In this document: positions 25,691 through 39,186 of the stretch, in pieces
How the letters are laid out: each line of letters starts with the position of its first letter
Numbering within the stretch: the stretch's first letter is position 1
Origin: Anticarsia gemmatalis
Lineage: Eukaryota > Arthropoda > Insecta > Lepidoptera > Erebidae
NCBI RefSeq assembly: GCF_050436995.1
Contig: NC_134749.1
Location: forward strand, 12,852,001 to 12,916,000
Direction: 5' to 3'
Length of the DNA stretch: 64,000 bases
The notes under the pieces: model-generated
Told to the model about the DNA's origin: nothing
What the model saw: only the letters and a program-made list of their open reading frames with translations
Databases searched by the model: none
Translations under genes and position numbers: made by a program

Positions 25691-27050
25691 TGTCCAACAA
25701 AACTGTTCCTTATCTTCATCGACCATAAAACCTTCCAAAACGAATAGAACAATTCTAGATTACCCAATTAAGTCTCGTATAAAATTTTACCTCAGCGTTT
25801 TGGTAAGAACACCATAAAAATTTACTCCCTCGTCTATATTTAGACGATATGATATGGCCCAGATGGTCACGGCACCCGATTTTAGTATCTTTTTTACGTG
25901 ACCACCGAACATTGACCTATGCTTCACCTTACTCGTACCTTTATGCTCATTACATTTTTAAGTGATGAAGGGAATGAGGAAGATCTTTTTAATTTGGAAG
26001 GTCAGAGTCACAGCCGATAGCCTGTTATGAAGACCAGTAACATTTCATAGTTATGACCGAGAGCGGAAAGGAAGTGTATATTTAGTACGGCATCTGTTTC
26101 TCGAGCATTTCATAGAAATAGTATTAATTAACATGTCCCATGGTGGATGGTTTCATAATTTGTAATTCCCTTGACACCGGATCGTAAAGTTTTGGCTGAA
26201 AATGTTTGAATTTCTCGCTTGTCGTATCTATTCGTGGATATGGTGTTATGAGATGAGATATGACATCAATTAACGTTAAAAAATTATGTTTAGATGCCGT
26301 TCCCTTATGAGAAATGTTGAGATTATTAGCAGGAGAGTGTGGCGAGACGTAATAAAAATAAAACTATACACGGTTTCACAATTTCTATATCGTTGTATTT
26401 CTCGAATTAGGAAATATCAGTCAGTTTTATTTTCAAATGCTTTTTTTATATTTTGTTCGTAATATATTATTAGTGTTTTTAGTTTTAACGGTTTATTTAG
26501 AAAACTGAGTAAAGTGTCTATAAAATTAATTCGTATACAGCGTCGCTATGGGGGACCCATCACTTACGGATATCGAAGTAACACATTACACACGGTTACT
26601 TCAAGTTAAGTTAAGCTTTGGTTTTAAATAATATCGTGGATTATTTTAATACGATCGTTTATTGAACACACTTTAAGGTTTTAATGTGTTATGTTTCATC
26701 TGCCTGTGGTTTTATTTGAAAAGAAATGAATATTATATTAATGATGCCACTCAGGTGTTATGATGAACATAATTCGACTTAATTAGCATCCTGAATATAA
26801 AACGTACATAAACCCTTCTTACTGATAATATACACTATGACGACATCATAATAATAACAATCGATTATAATCTGGGTCTCTTCAAGTCAAGAGTAATTCG
26901 ATTCTTTTTAGGAAAGCGTGTTTCGCCTTAAACCGATACATCAGTTTTCGTCTAACAAGTTATGGTTAAACACAAACCTATTCCAAAATATCTTAATAGT
27001 ACTGTCAAAGTAAAAATTAAAAAAAATAATTTAAATATAAAATCACTTAC

Positions 27051-27206
27051 CACCATGAACTCCACAATAATCTCCAACGCAGTCAGCATGCTGAGCGTGT
27101 GCTCCTGAACACGGAGTATCTCCGGTACAGGACCTTCGCCTCGTCTGCCTGCAGTCAGCCCCGCAGACCGACCACTCCGACCAGCTGCCCCAACGACCGG
27201 GGAGGG
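27051..27206 (-). CDS. unc-5: UNC-5, exon with thrombospondin type 1 repeat 2
   Basis: The acceptor is attttcaacag and the donor G|GTAAGTG. The exon is 156 bases long and phase 1 at both ends. It reads 'LPGRWGSWSEWSVCGADC', a second W-x-x-W-x-x-W motif. It continues with 'RQTRRRSCTG', 'DTPCSGAHAQHADC' and 'VGDYCGVHG'. The C-x-x-x-C after the tryptophans and the following cysteines mark a TSP1 repeat. It is the membrane-proximal extracellular domain of UNC5. It joins either the first TSP1 exon directly or the micro-exon, making an Ala codon in both cases. Confidence 0.94.
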
Positions 27207-27244
27207 CTGTTGAAAATAAGTTTATGTTAATAAATTAAACCTAT

Positions 27245-27420
27245 TACTGTCACGATTCTGTACAGTCGGTACTGTCGAGTATCGAAAGTTTGACGTTTAT
27301 AATGTACTGCCAAAATAGTTACTACGACGCCCGTCAGAGGCGCTGACCAGATTTTCATACAAAATTTATCGATGACTGGTCGGTTGTCGGTAGTCGATAG
27401 TAGTAGAGAATCGAGCTACT
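27245..27420. mobile_element. Dispersed repeat with 'ggttgtcggtagtcgatag' end
   Basis: The copy contains 'tagttactacgacgcccgtc', 'agaggcgctgaccagatttt' and ends 'ggttgtcggtagtcgatag'. The same modules occur at about 135-352, 44950-45170 and 51390-51545. No coding sequence. It is probably a non-autonomous DNA transposon family. Confidence 0.6.
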
Positions 27421-30400
27421 GTCCCACTAGGCACAGGTTTACTTCCAAAATAAGAGAAAAGCCTTGAGTCCACAACTCTGGCCATATTAGTATGTTGGAG
27501 ACCTTGAATCCCAAAATAAGATTTATCCTAAAAAAAATAATTAAGTTCTTTCATTACTGTCTAACTAAGCTTGGAGTTCCCCACTTTGGCCTGGACCGGA
27601 ACTTTGATATCCAAAATCAAGATATATCGTAAGTGGAAAGCTGTCTTTTTAATTAGTACTTAATCTTGTTTTTCAGATTTTGAAATATAGCGAGATTTCT
27701 TAATGAGGCATGGTGAATAATGTGCGACATTTAAAGAAAGAATTTGGTCTGAAAAGTTTACTTTGTAATAAGTAATAATAAGCAGGTGAGAAATGTAAAA
27801 CAACTAATAATAATAGCTGAAAGAATGCACTGCAGACCAGACACTACTCAAAAAGCCGCGAACGTGCTTTTTCTGTTCGATCAAACTGCACCGGCTATAT
27901 TAAGACAGACGGATTTTTCCGAGAACGTTGTGAAGTATTTGCAAAAAACAACACCAATGTCAGACACACTTCAGCAAACAGTTTTTGCAAACAAGATGTC
28001 ACCATTTATCATGTTCACTTTTTTGCTTTAAAACAGAAACACGTGTGAATATCGCACTGGATTTATTTCACTGAATTCATTCATAATTTAATTTGTATTT
28101 TTGAATTGGTTTTTCTGTACTCGTATTCTTTATCAAGTCGGTTCTGCATCATGGTCGGTAGTGTATTCAATTGCTTGTCATAATCATTAGGCTCAGGTTC
28201 ATGTGCGGGTTTTTGTAATTAATATTGGATTATCAATTTAATCGTAGTGTACAGTTTGGTAACGAGGTGGATAGGAGCTCCTTTATACTAACAGCTCTTC
28301 CTACCACTTCAGGGATAAAAAGCCTTGATATGTTTGTATGATTTTTTGTATCAAAGTTTTATTGTTTATTTAAAATATTAATATCAAGTTTCATATAGTG
28401 TTTACAAGAAAATAATACAATTATTTTTATTGCGTTTACTCATAAAGTTTAAGTGTTGAGTCCCAAGTAAAGGTCAGTTAAGTTTCTGATAATGGTATCA
28501 AGTAAGTAGAAATTGATAATATAACGGAAATAATAAACTTTTATATTTGAAACGATATCTGAGAATTGTTGTACAGTTGCGAGCAGAAATAAGTATATCC
28601 CGACACTATAAAAATACTTTGCGATTTGGTAGCTCCAAAATTTTACAGTTACTTTTATCCCAATTACATTGTTTGTATACATTTTTTGCTCAAAACTGTA
28701 CCAATAAAAGATTTTACCGGTCTTATTGTTAGTTCTTTAAATTACTAAAACATTTATTGTAAAAGGACGTCGTTATTGGAAATTTTAAAATTGGTTTTTG
28801 ATAAAAATAAGGTGCGGTCCTGCTGAGATGATCTTGAGTCGACATTATGAAAATAACAGTCGGATATATTCTCAGTATAATTTAAAAACATGTCAGGATA
28901 TGAACAGGATATTGGGCTCCTACTGAGAGAAAGTTTACTTTTATTTATAGTTTATTGAGTTGTTTAACAGTTTAGTAAAGTGGTTGTATAAATAAACTCG
29001 AGTTGAGTTAAACAAAATTATCTTTGGGTAGATGAATGATAATATTTTTAAACGAACTTAATAGCAATGCAAAATTAAGTTTATATTTAAAATTTTAGCT
29101 GACGTCGTTTCTCGTGTTTTAAAGACAATTTTACAGAAGCAAATAGTTGAATTGGTTGAGTATTTTTGAGTATTGCGCTTAGCAACACAATTCGTGATTC
29201 ATTTTTATAGAAAAAGATTAAAAGATTGCGTTTTTATTTGGCTATTTTTTGGTGATAAACAATCAGATACTATACTTAAATACACACACAAATGTTTGCA
29301 TAAATATATTCAAAATCATGACAAATGATTGATAAAATATTACACCGTAACCAAACGCATTTTAAGCGCTTTTATAACCACTAAAAAACGAGATTATAAC
29401 TGCCGAAAATAGTTTGAAAAACGTTAACACTACTACTAAACTGGCATACCTATTTAGTTTGGCATGTGAAGAAGTTGATACATGCAACTTTTATTATAAC
29501 AATCATTAATACTCTAATAAGCATTGATCAATACTAGCAATTATTCCAACATCTACGATTAATAACAACCTATAATAAGGCGTCAGATAGACGTATCGTC
29601 TTATAAATTGAAATTAAAATACATCGTGTAGTCAACTGTAGTCCTTACATGCGAGAGGGGCATAAATCACAATGTTTTTTACAAAAGAAATAATAGAGCG
29701 TCCATACTGTGTCGCTGTTTGGTGCAAAGTGTAAACTTTTGATTATAATTTATGGTGATTTAGTTTGTTTGAAATTGTGGTAAGAAAATGTTTTAGCACT
29801 TGTATTTACTACTTTTGTTTTGTTTATGACTTTAATACTGCAATTACACATTTCGATCTTTGTGAAGCCCGTGCTTCGTCAGATGAAAACTACAGAATAG
29901 ACTTTAATAAAAGATTTTTTTAGTTCATCATTTTTTATTCTTCGATGGGTATTTTCACGGGAACGAAATTGCGAGCAAACGAATATTATCATTTATGAAG
30001 AATATCATTAGTTTTAAATAGTGATTGTTGACACGCACTTTTTGAACGATAGTTATTAGTCGAGTCATTTGACATTTTACGTTGTATGGACCTTAACACT
30101 TTTTGACACAAAAATATTAATTACTCATCTTTTTTCCTTAAATTCCATACTAACAAAACCAGACGCAAAGCATCATTATCACCTACTTAACCATTTTTTA
30201 CAACACCACACACAAATCACGCTTTTTTTTCTCCCCGCCACATGTTGTACCTTGCACCAAACATTCTACCCATGTGTGGGTGTACACACATTACATTACA
30301 CGAGTGTGCAACATTTCTTATTAATTAATACACACACACATAAATCAGTCGCGGTTCGTTAGAGTACCATGACATAAGGGACTTTCACGTTCACATTAAA

Positions 30401-31227
30401 AAAATATTTTTTTCTTTTAGTTTTAAGTTCCTTGATTAGGGGATTTGGGTTGTTTTTGGGAATTAATTATAAACTGTTGTTAATTTCTTTGGATATAATT
30501 GTTGGTATTGATTTGGACTTTAAATAGCTTTTGTTGTAATAAAGAGTTTGTTGCTAGTATTGACTGTTTTTTATAATCGTGTCTATAGTAAAGATGGTGG
30601 AAAAGTTTACCGTAAATGTTAAAAATAAATTCAATTAATGTATACAAAACACCTCTGTCAAAGACGACTAGCTCTTTTGCCCAACAGTAGGAGACCACGC
30701 AGGCTAATAATAAAAAACATTATATTCATTGGTTTAACTTTACAACAGAATCACTTAATCTGGTAACATATAGACATAGTCGTCAAATCAAATTACATAA
30801 CACGAAAAGGCTAGTTTGCTCAACAACTTCAAGTTCAACAACGATTCTCCCTCAAAAGATATTTGCTTGAAAATTCTCCAGCTTTTTCAGAGGATTCCCA
30901 TTATTTTTTAAAGTATTTTCCGCAGTGCAACCGCTCCTTAAAGCATGTAAATAAATTGTAAGTAATTGTGTCCCGGGTCGTGGTGAGACAAGCTAACTGA
31001 ATTTTTAAGAAACTTTCTTGAGGTTCAATGCACATAAGCGTGTTTCCTTGTGACTGGATAGCAATACTGTCGTTCTAGTTGAGTTCGAGAAAAAAGTATT
31101 AATGTTGATGTATTAGCCGCTAGCCATAGGAATACCGACGAATAATTGTGTAATGCTGTTCGAGATAGCAATCTAACATTTCATAGGAGTGAGATAGGAT
31201 CCCATGTACCAAAGCAAAGTTACAAAT

Positions 31228-31371
31228 CGTTGTTTAAGTTCTATCACCACGTAAGTCATTTTTAGCAACTTCGCAGGAGAGACAAATTTAAATTTCGTCT
31301 TTTCTAGCCAATGACATCAAAATGTCAAAACTGTCCAAAAATGACTACATGGTGATAGAACTTAAACAACG
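31228..31371. mobile_element. MITE with ~35 bp terminal inverted repeats
   Basis: Left 'cgttgtttaagttctatcac' is the exact reverse complement of right 'gtgatagaacttaaacaacg'. Complementarity continues inward with a few mismatches through 'aagtcatttt' and 'aaaatgacta'. The element is 144 bp with no coding capacity. Confidence 0.75.
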
Positions 31372-34022
31372 AAATGGTGTGGCGTAGAGCGACGAGCAAA
31401 ATGTAACATTTTAAATAAACTCTCAAATCTGTATACGACTTTATAAAATTCCCAAAGATATTTTTAAATAAAAGATACGTTTGCGTGAATTGCTTTACGA
31501 TAATATTTGTTGGTTTTGCGAAGGAATGAAATAAAGAAATGTCTAAAGGAAGTGTTGGTTATTCGGTAATTGTGAGCAAGTTATGGTTTCCTGCGCTTTT
31601 TTAATTTTGCTTTCGTAAATAATGTGCTTTAATACAGAAGTTGGTGACTCTTTTTTATACATGTGTCATTGTGGACTTAAAATCTGTTGGAGATTCACAT
31701 TCAGTATTGTTTTTTGCTAAAAATATATATATTTTTAGTTTTGTTTGTAATCCGAAGGCCGACTTCAATACTTATGGTTGGGTAGTAAATTTCAATAGGA
31801 ATAAAAAAAACTTTCACGGTTCATGAGCTACAGCCTGGTAACAGAAAGACAGAGAAGTCTTAGTAATATTGTTCCGGTTTTACCCTTTTGGGTACGGTAC
31901 CCTAAAAACAGGAATAAGTCAAAATTAATACAACAAAACGAGCTAGTTAAATGTTTTATGTAATAAAATAAAAATATAAAACAAAACACGATCGCAATTC
32001 TAAATTCAAAAATCTTCCACACACAGTTGTATAGTTGGTCCCACAAACATGTGTTACCAATTAGCTCGAAACGTTCCGTTTCACGGTACAAGACGGGCCC
32101 TTGATTGGATTTTATTGTCTACGCCGTTGGTCTATTTCCTTTGATAGTTTGACTCCAGAGCGTTGTAATTAATAAGTTTTTGTTACATATTCGGTTAATT
32201 AGTGAAGCCAGTGACATTTTGAAATTGAAATCATTTATATTGTTTCAGTTATTACGTACTATTGCGTTGATATTGATTTAGAAATGCCGTATTATTTATA
32301 TTACTGCGTACAAAAAATTATATTCACAATTCATAATATGTAGTTAAGTTATCTCATAAAACTATCGATTAAATTAATTTTATACTTTTATGGTGTGTTT
32401 CTAAAATGCAATAACAAAACGACGGAAATACACCCAACTTGCATTCATTACATAATTTTACTTTCACTTACATCAAAAGCTGAAAGGACATTTTAAAATC
32501 ACACGACAATGAAACGACAATTTTATTACGGACCTACATCCGCGATACCATGCACTTAGCTCGTAACATTAAATATAATAACATTACTGATGCGTCCGCT
32601 AAAATACCAAGCCTTTGATCTACCAGTGTCACCAGCCAACAATTCGCGAATGCTACACGAACTACATAACCGTATGTATTCTCTTTGAAGTTTATATTAT
32701 GTCCTATGTAATCTGTGGTGCAGTACTTTATGCTTTTTATGAGCATAGAGAATTAAATGGCGGCGTTTTTACGATGTAGATGTAGTGATATGATGGTTGG
32801 TTTGTTCATTGTAATTTTGAACACGTGTCGGGTTTGGGTTCCGTTGTTTAAAAGCTTTAACGTGAATTATTCAGTTCGTTAATGATTTCCTAAATTACTT
32901 GCAAATGCATGATTAGTTATGAGAATATTTTCATTGTAGATGTCATGAAAGTGCTTATAAGGTGGAATATGCAAATTGCAAGAATAATTTTATGTCTTAG
33001 TGATATGGGATCAGCCATATTTGAAATAGTGCAATAAAGTTTATCAAAAATTGATACACCTTATAACAAAACTTATTTCTGTAAATAACTCTGACGGATA
33101 AAACATTTTCAGACTGACTTTGCTTTGCAACCCGACTAACAACACACTGACAAACTACAGTGTATTTAACTATTATATCATCTGAAACTTAACTCTCAAA
33201 TATTATTACTACTATTTTTAAAAATCCCAACTACTATCTAGAGGTACTAAATTATCCCCTAGAATTTATTCAAAGTAATTTATTCATCGTACAGAACCAC
33301 GCAGTCTGTGTGGGCCAGCGATGCACTTAGCACTACTTTTTCACTTTTTAATGCGTTCAATGGTAGCGTTTGTCCTTTGTATTTAAGTGCTTGTGTAAGG
33401 GTCAAAGGTTAACTAAATAATTAGTAGGTACAGCTGTTTTGGAGGTATTATTATGTAGTTTAGATTTAAAAGGGATTTGCTTTTGTTTTATTTGTTTTGG
33501 TTGTTTAAGCGATTGTGATTGTGGATTGTGGAGTGATTAAATTGTTATTAAAATATAGTTTGGTATAAGATTCGTCTTGATATAGTTTCATTAGAGATTT
33601 GGAAATACTCGTATGTAGAATGTAAACAATAAATCGTATTACGGCTCGTATATTTCACAATGACATTGTAAATTTTAAATTGTTCAATGCAGTAGATATT
33701 ACTTAGTTTTATAAATATCTATATTTAGATACAGTTCATTAAAACTATAAGCAGTAAAGTCAATCAAATCATAGAAAATAATCAAACGTTTGTAATCAAA
33801 CTCAATCATATAAAATGTAGAGTTTTTAAGTATCCAACATCAATAACAATAGAATATCTGCATCCATGCACCACTAACCATGCGACGAATTAATGAATCT
33901 ATGCAAGTAGAAGTCACATGTCAAAGTGAGATAGTCCAAGTCCTCTCTACCGCAGTTAAAAACATTTTTCATTTAGATTTCCTTTTGTACTTTGACAAAA
34001 CATTGCGGACAGTCGTACTTAC

Positions 34023-34073
34023 CGATTAACAACTGTTGCGTGTTATCATATCCTTGCAGATCCATGTATCCTT
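34023..34073 (-). CDS. unc-5: Probable UNC-5 micro-exon between the two TSP1 repeats
   Basis: A perfect donor (G|GTAAGT) at 34023/34022 closes a short open frame reading 'GYMDLQGYDNTQQLLI'. On its 5' side are two tandem acceptors, aatgaag|aag|GATAC, a NAGNAG arrangement. Both leave exactly two bases before the next codon, so the exon is 51 or 48 bases long and phase 1 at both ends, like its neighbours. Inclusion would add 17 or 16 residues as a linker between the TSP1 repeats; skipping would also keep the frame. The upstream tract is U-rich but interrupted by purines. I recognise no family motif in the peptide. The exon is inferred from phase and donor, not from remembered homology. Confidence 0.55.
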
Positions 34074-34750
34074 CTTCATTGTAAGCGTTAACAAATAAAA
34101 TATACTTCAATACAAAATACAACTTTAAAAACAACAACACAGAGTTTAAAATCAACTGCTTTATTGTACGCGAGTGCATGGACCCGAGTGTTTCCGATCT
34201 TACCCGATGTTAGCCGATGTGCTTAAAATATTTGAACCACAATTAAATGTTTGAGCATCTGTGCATTGTTAGATTGTTTTGTTTCGTTTTGGTGTTAATA
34301 TTGGTAAGAGAATCTCCTTTGATAGAATACAGATGTTTAGTATTTGCAATTGCATTGATCTTAGTGTTTATTTATTTACGGTTTCATGTTGTTATGTTAT
34401 TGGTGGAATTTAGACAATTTGCAGAATTTATTTATTTGCTTAAGATCTTCTTTACCTAATACAGATACATATTCTTCTTTTGATTCTTTGACAAACAGAT
34501 CACAAAAAATGGTATTGAAAGCTTTGCATATTTGACGTAGTAATATGCAACCGCAGACTCGACTAAGTGTGACTTCACTGTCTGTTTACTCTACATAATT
34601 ATTACACCAACTCTATAACAGCTTATAAACTTCTTATTTACTTTCCTAAAATTTCAAAAGTAAAGTGTTTTTTTTACTGGCTTTATTGTATTTAAGTAGT
34701 GAAAAAAACCCTCTATATATTCAAATAATATTTCTTCAAGTGCTACTCAC
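34074..34750 (-). other. unc-5: Intron between TSP1 repeat 1 and the micro-exon
   Basis: A 677-base intron if the micro-exon is real; otherwise it is part of one 7.5 kb intron. AT-rich, nothing else recognised. Confidence 0.55.
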
Positions 34751-34924
34751 CACTCTGACAAGGCACACAGTCCGAAGTCCTCTGAACAGCCTGTCCTTGA
34801 CACGGAGCTCCTCCGTTCAGTGGATGAGGTTCAGTACAAGTGCGGGTTCTTCGCTGACCACCAGTCACTCGGCCGTTGCAGCGGCACTGAGTCCAAGGAC
34901 CCCAGGAACTCCAACCTCCGTTAA
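34751..34924 (-). CDS. unc-5: UNC-5, exon with thrombospondin type 1 repeat 1
   Basis: The acceptor is atttcctcag and the donor GTGAGTAG. The exon is 174 bases long and phase 1 at both ends. It encodes a complete TSP1 repeat. 'NGGWSSWGPWTQC' carries the W-x-x-W-x-x-W C-mannosylation pattern, followed by 'GGQRRTRTC', 'NGGAPCQGQ' and 'TSDCVPC'. UNC5 receptors have two tandem TSP1 repeats between the Ig domains and the membrane, and this is the first. Because both ends are in phase 1, the exon could be skipped without a frameshift. Confidence 0.94.
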
Positions 34925-35704
34925 CTGAGGAAATAATAGGATTAATGTTGGTAAAGATGACGATAATAATATAATAATTAGTCAATGATAGATTTTATTC
35001 ACAACTAGATAATTGCTTGGCTCTGCTCGCAAATTTGATCTTACTTTCTACTTTTTTATATAATTGTTTTACATTTTCTCTATTTCCTCTCCGTAAGCAC
35101 TATTTATTTGCTCTGACAAAAAATATATTTAAAAAACGAAATTTAAACACCCCTTTCCATGATTTATTTTTATTTTTGTATCCAGTTTCTGAGCGTACAT
35201 TTACAGATGACAAAAATATAATCAAAAAGAGAAAACTGTTGCGAAACTGCAAACGTTTGACGAAAATTACATCTGCAAGCTAAAGGTCAAATATAGAATA
35301 CTGTTTTTCCAAAAGTAAACCCCGAAAGCGTCGGAATAGAGTAAATTAAGTCACACGGGTCAACTAGGTGGTTTAATAAACATAAATTGTGATGAAAACA
35401 CCTCATGCAAATATTGTGCATATTCGATTTGAAATGACTTTGCATTTAAAATTGAAATCAATTAGTGGGTAATAACTAGTAGTTAGATACAGTGATAACA
35501 TAAATTAGTAGATTAGCTTGATATTTCACAAGTGGGTTAAGGAGGTATGAGTGAGTTTGTTTTGACGTTCTTTTGCGCAAGTATATAAGTCTGATAATCA
35601 GATTTTTCTATATATTAAATTTGGATTTTAACTGTAGGTTTAAGAACTAACTAACTTTACTCTTTTCTTTTATATTCTAACTAAAATTACATTGTTTGTT
35701 TGTT

Positions 35705-35940
35705 TCAACCTAGTGTCAAAGTTGTTCAAGCCGCCCGGGAGGCCTTTGACGTGGCTTAACGACTGTTAATCTTAGTAGACAACAACCGGGACCGACTTTT
35801 AACATGCCCTCCGAAGCACGGAGACGCCCAGTTCAAATAACACTATGCGGGCACCCATCTATGGAGTGACCGCGCCAATGGTTGCTTAACCCACAGATCG
35901 TTTACCGACCGGTGAGCGCAACTGGCTATGGGCGCCTCAA
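35705..35940 (+). repeat. Dispersed lepidopteran-type repeat
   Basis: The segment includes 'gacgtggcttaacgactgtt', 'ccgaagcacggagacgccca', 'ggttgcttaacccacagatc' and 'ccgaccggtgagcgcaactg'. Related copies lie at 45958-46172 (plus) and 14657-14746 (minus), with a possible remnant near 63545-63630. It resembles a high-copy noctuid-type repeat I recall, probably a non-LTR element fragment. The class is not certain. Confidence 0.65.
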
Positions 35941-36240
35941 AAAATTACATTTAAAAACATTTTAAAAGTTATAAAAAAATATTTATAGTTTATGTAAGTA
36001 TAGTTATTTTAGATTTTCTATAATCAAATTAATTTATGTTCTACCTACCTTTATTTCATAACTTGAATAAAATTGGCAAAATTATACGCTATAATTAATT
36101 CCAAAATTAAATGTTAATGTATTGTATGCAATAACGATATTATTTACAACTCAAAGTGTAAAATTAAATGCAAATATTTTGTAAAATAATTGCTACATAA
36201 ATTCCTGAAATATTTTTTTTTGTGTTTTGGATTAAACTGT

Positions 36241-36480
36241 TATTTATCCGTGACTGTCCCACTATTGGGCGAGGGTCTCCCCGGAGCCAGAGAGGGGTTA
36301 GGCTCTGAATCCACCATCGTGCGATTAGAGACTTTGATGCATGAAATGTGACTCAAGAAATGTGTTGAAAATGTTTAGTCTTGCAAGATTTCGTCACGAT
36401 GTTTTCCTTTACTGTTAGAGCAAGTGATAATCATATCTAATGCACGCATAACTTCGAAAAGTCATTATAAACTTTATTTA
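36241..36480 (+). repeat. 'gtcccactattgggcgaggg' dispersed repeat
   Basis: It starts with the 'ctgtcccactattgggcgag' phrase and continues to 'cacgatgttttcctttactg' and 'agagcaagtgataatcatat', a combination common in lepidopteran non-LTR 3' ends. Shorter relatives lie at 2520-2550 (minus), 6785-6895, 27419-27450 and 63785-63820. Confidence 0.55.
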
Positions 36481-39061
36481 TAAGGTTATAAATATAAGCC
36501 TACTTAGTAAATGCTTCTAGTAATTGACTTTGTTTATTACGAAGTTGGAAAACTACATAAAATGAACGACTTCTACTTCATTTAAAATAGATGAAAAGTT
36601 TACGAGTGTTTGCATTGGGTTTAAAGGTACCGCGGTTTAATTGAGTAATAAAATTATGATCATTATTACTTTAAATAACTATTTTATATTAGTCGTAAGA
36701 GTTTAATTGACGTTTTATATAAAATATTTTTTGTTTTACTCAGAAATCAGCACCGAGAGAACTTAATTATGTAAAAATACTTTTAATACGGATTTTTAGG
36801 AAACAAAAGTGATGTATGGCTTAGTAACACACAATTTTTTCATCACAAATCTTATTGTATTTATATATATTTTCAAAGTAAATGATGCAAAAAATACTGT
36901 TTGTTTTCATAATGATACCTAAAATTATTAAAAATTTAAATAAATGTTATTATAATATGTAATACATTGTATATTTAACATTGTTAACATACACTAAAAA
37001 CCTAGTCTGTATTAACCTCAAAAACCTAATCACGCGAACAAAACTCCGTTCGTAGAAACTTTTGAACCATTATAATTATAAAAAGCTAATTATTGTAATA
37101 TGTAATTTGTATTTCCGTGCTTTCTACAACGTACACATAATACTGTATACCGCGGTTTCACTCGCACGAAATTTCAACGAAATAACTATTTTCACTGTAA
37201 CTAATCATAGTTTTTGCTATGTAACTTGGTTTATGCAAATGGTATAAGCACATTGGTAAGTTATTCCGAGAATAATTCATACTGGTTAAATATAACTTCG
37301 ATTCGAGGAAACATATCTTTATTAATAATACTAATTTGCAAAATAATAAAGAAAGCAATCAACCAAAAGTATGACAATTGTTTCTTGACAATTTATTGCC
37401 TGAACATATTGCGTATGCGTATAGAAAAGACAAATCCCAATACCGAATCTTTCGACTAGCAACAATTCTTTAAAAGGAAATTGCAAAAAAAAAGTAGGTT
37501 ACTTTACTAATACTTTTATTGCCAATTTATTTTACCTATAGTTGCCAACTACTAAAACAATTAAAACCAATACTACTGAAATGTATACAAACAAGCAAAG
37601 TCTTAAGACCACGTCTGAACAAGTACGAGTATTATCAAGTAACGTATAAGCTTTTCCGTCATACCACACTTTCTCCACAGTTGCGACATCAATGTTCAAG
37701 CTGATTGTGCAACAATATTATAAACTAGACGACCACATTGTAAATAATTTAATATTTTATTCTAATGTTTGTATTTTAAATTTAAAGTAGATTTTGCTCG
37801 CAATATTGTTTGCGCGATTCAGACTGACACTTCATGAGATATTTAAAAGATTAGTTGCATTGTTTTTGTCTTGTAATGCAACAGACTGCTTCTGCGGCTT
37901 AGCCAGAAATGTATCCGATAGGTTTCTATTCCCTGGTCGAACAAAGTATGTACTATTGGACTTTTTTTAATTATAGGCAAATATGTACCTATCATTAACA
38001 CATTTCCACTAGCTACACATGCTTAAAACTTGATTAATTTTTACATCACAATACACAAAATTTTCTTAATATTGTGTTAACAGCTATCGCGATGTCACAA
38101 GCTAAAAATAATCCTCTCCCACCAAAACAACTAAAAACAAACAAACACCCAAACGCATCGAAAAACGACCTCACAAACTTGCTAATCAAGATCTGAAAAC
38201 TACAACGTAACAGGCAGAACCGGGGCGTATGGTATATCAGAAGATCAGCATGCGAACACGCGAGCTAGCGTGTGCCGGTAACCTAACGACCTAGCGAGAA
38301 TTTACTTTTATTCTAGTATTAGTACTAGATATTATCGTTAGTGTTTTTGAAAAAGGACTAAAAGGTTCGGTTACAGAAATTTTACTCCCCATAAAAGGCG
38401 ATCTTGGTTTAATTGGGTAAAGAATTAGCCGAGAACAGAAGGCTGCACAGTTTTGTCCACACAACATTAAACAATCATGAACTCGTGTTTCCGTGAGTAA
38501 ATTATACGTTAGATTTAGCCACAAAAATTGAGAAGGTTTGCTAAAAAATGCAAAATGACAAAAAAAAATTCAATAAAAACCAAATACCTAACAAAGAACG
38601 CATTTAAACTATAGAGGTATTGGTGACAAGCTAATTAACGTTAAGTTCAGGCAATTGTAGAACATAGTCTCCCATGAACGAGCCTTTGACCTCTAAATCT
38701 ATGTGAGACTCACAAAAATCCCTTTAACCACAGCATGTTCTAACAATCAATAAATAACAAGCTCAAAGCTTTCACACCCAGGACCTGATAACGAACAAGT
38801 GTGGAATATTATAAATACACTTGTAACATGTGGGCTTAAAGGGATGTGTTTGATTATTTACATGTGACGTCTCTGTCGACTTCCTTCATGATAAGGTCTC
38901 ACGTAACCCCTTTTTTAAAAGCTTAATACGTTAGTTTATTTTAAATTAGTTAAGCTACGTGGATACCACTCGCGTTTGATTCGGGGAAAACAATATTTTA
39001 TTACAGTTAGTTACATTTTTTAATATAAGGTTTTTAGCTATCGCTAATTGTAACCGATTTA

Positions 39062-39186
39062 CCCCTGGTTAATGAGGTACATTTAGCGGTAGTTCATCTG
39101 TTCAATAGTGTTAAGCTCATATAAATATGACAATTTGAATAGATAAACTACCGCTAAATGTAAAGAAACCGCTCAGAAATCGGGCA
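39062..39186. mobile_element. MITE-like inverted repeat, 'acatttagcggtagtt' family
   Basis: Left 'gtacatttagcggtagtt' pairs with right 'aactaccgctaaatgta' about 50 bases away. The copy lies in the intron between Ig2 and TSP1 repeat 1. Confidence 0.6.

Larger units (their letters stand above)
14626..27050 (-). other. unc-5: Intron between TSP1 repeat 2 and the transmembrane exon
   Basis: This 12.4 kb phase-1 intron is the longest in the window. It holds a repeat fragment at 14657-14746, a 26 bp tandem duplication at 16091-16142, an RTE-like fragment near 16851-17010, SINE-like units at about 17690-17945 and 19501-19690, a SINE B box near 25616, and a somewhat CpG-richer stretch at about 19920-20480. 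Short open frames are present but none has domain support. Confidence 0.8.
27207..34022 (-). other. unc-5: Intron between the micro-exon and TSP1 repeat 2
   Basis: A 6.8 kb phase-1 intron. It contains a MITE copy and a 'gtcccact' repeat at about 27250-27450 and a MITE at 31228-31371. The remainder is AT-rich with no gene recognised. Confidence 0.7.

Noticed and set aside
25462..25728. 88-codon plus-strand frame
   Set aside because: It crosses a SINE B-box on the other strand; repeat-derived, not a gene.
33973..34179. Upstream extension of the micro-exon frame as a longer exon
   Set aside because: The in-frame AGs further upstream would enter in phase 0, which does not join the phase-1 end of the TSP1 repeat 1 exon.
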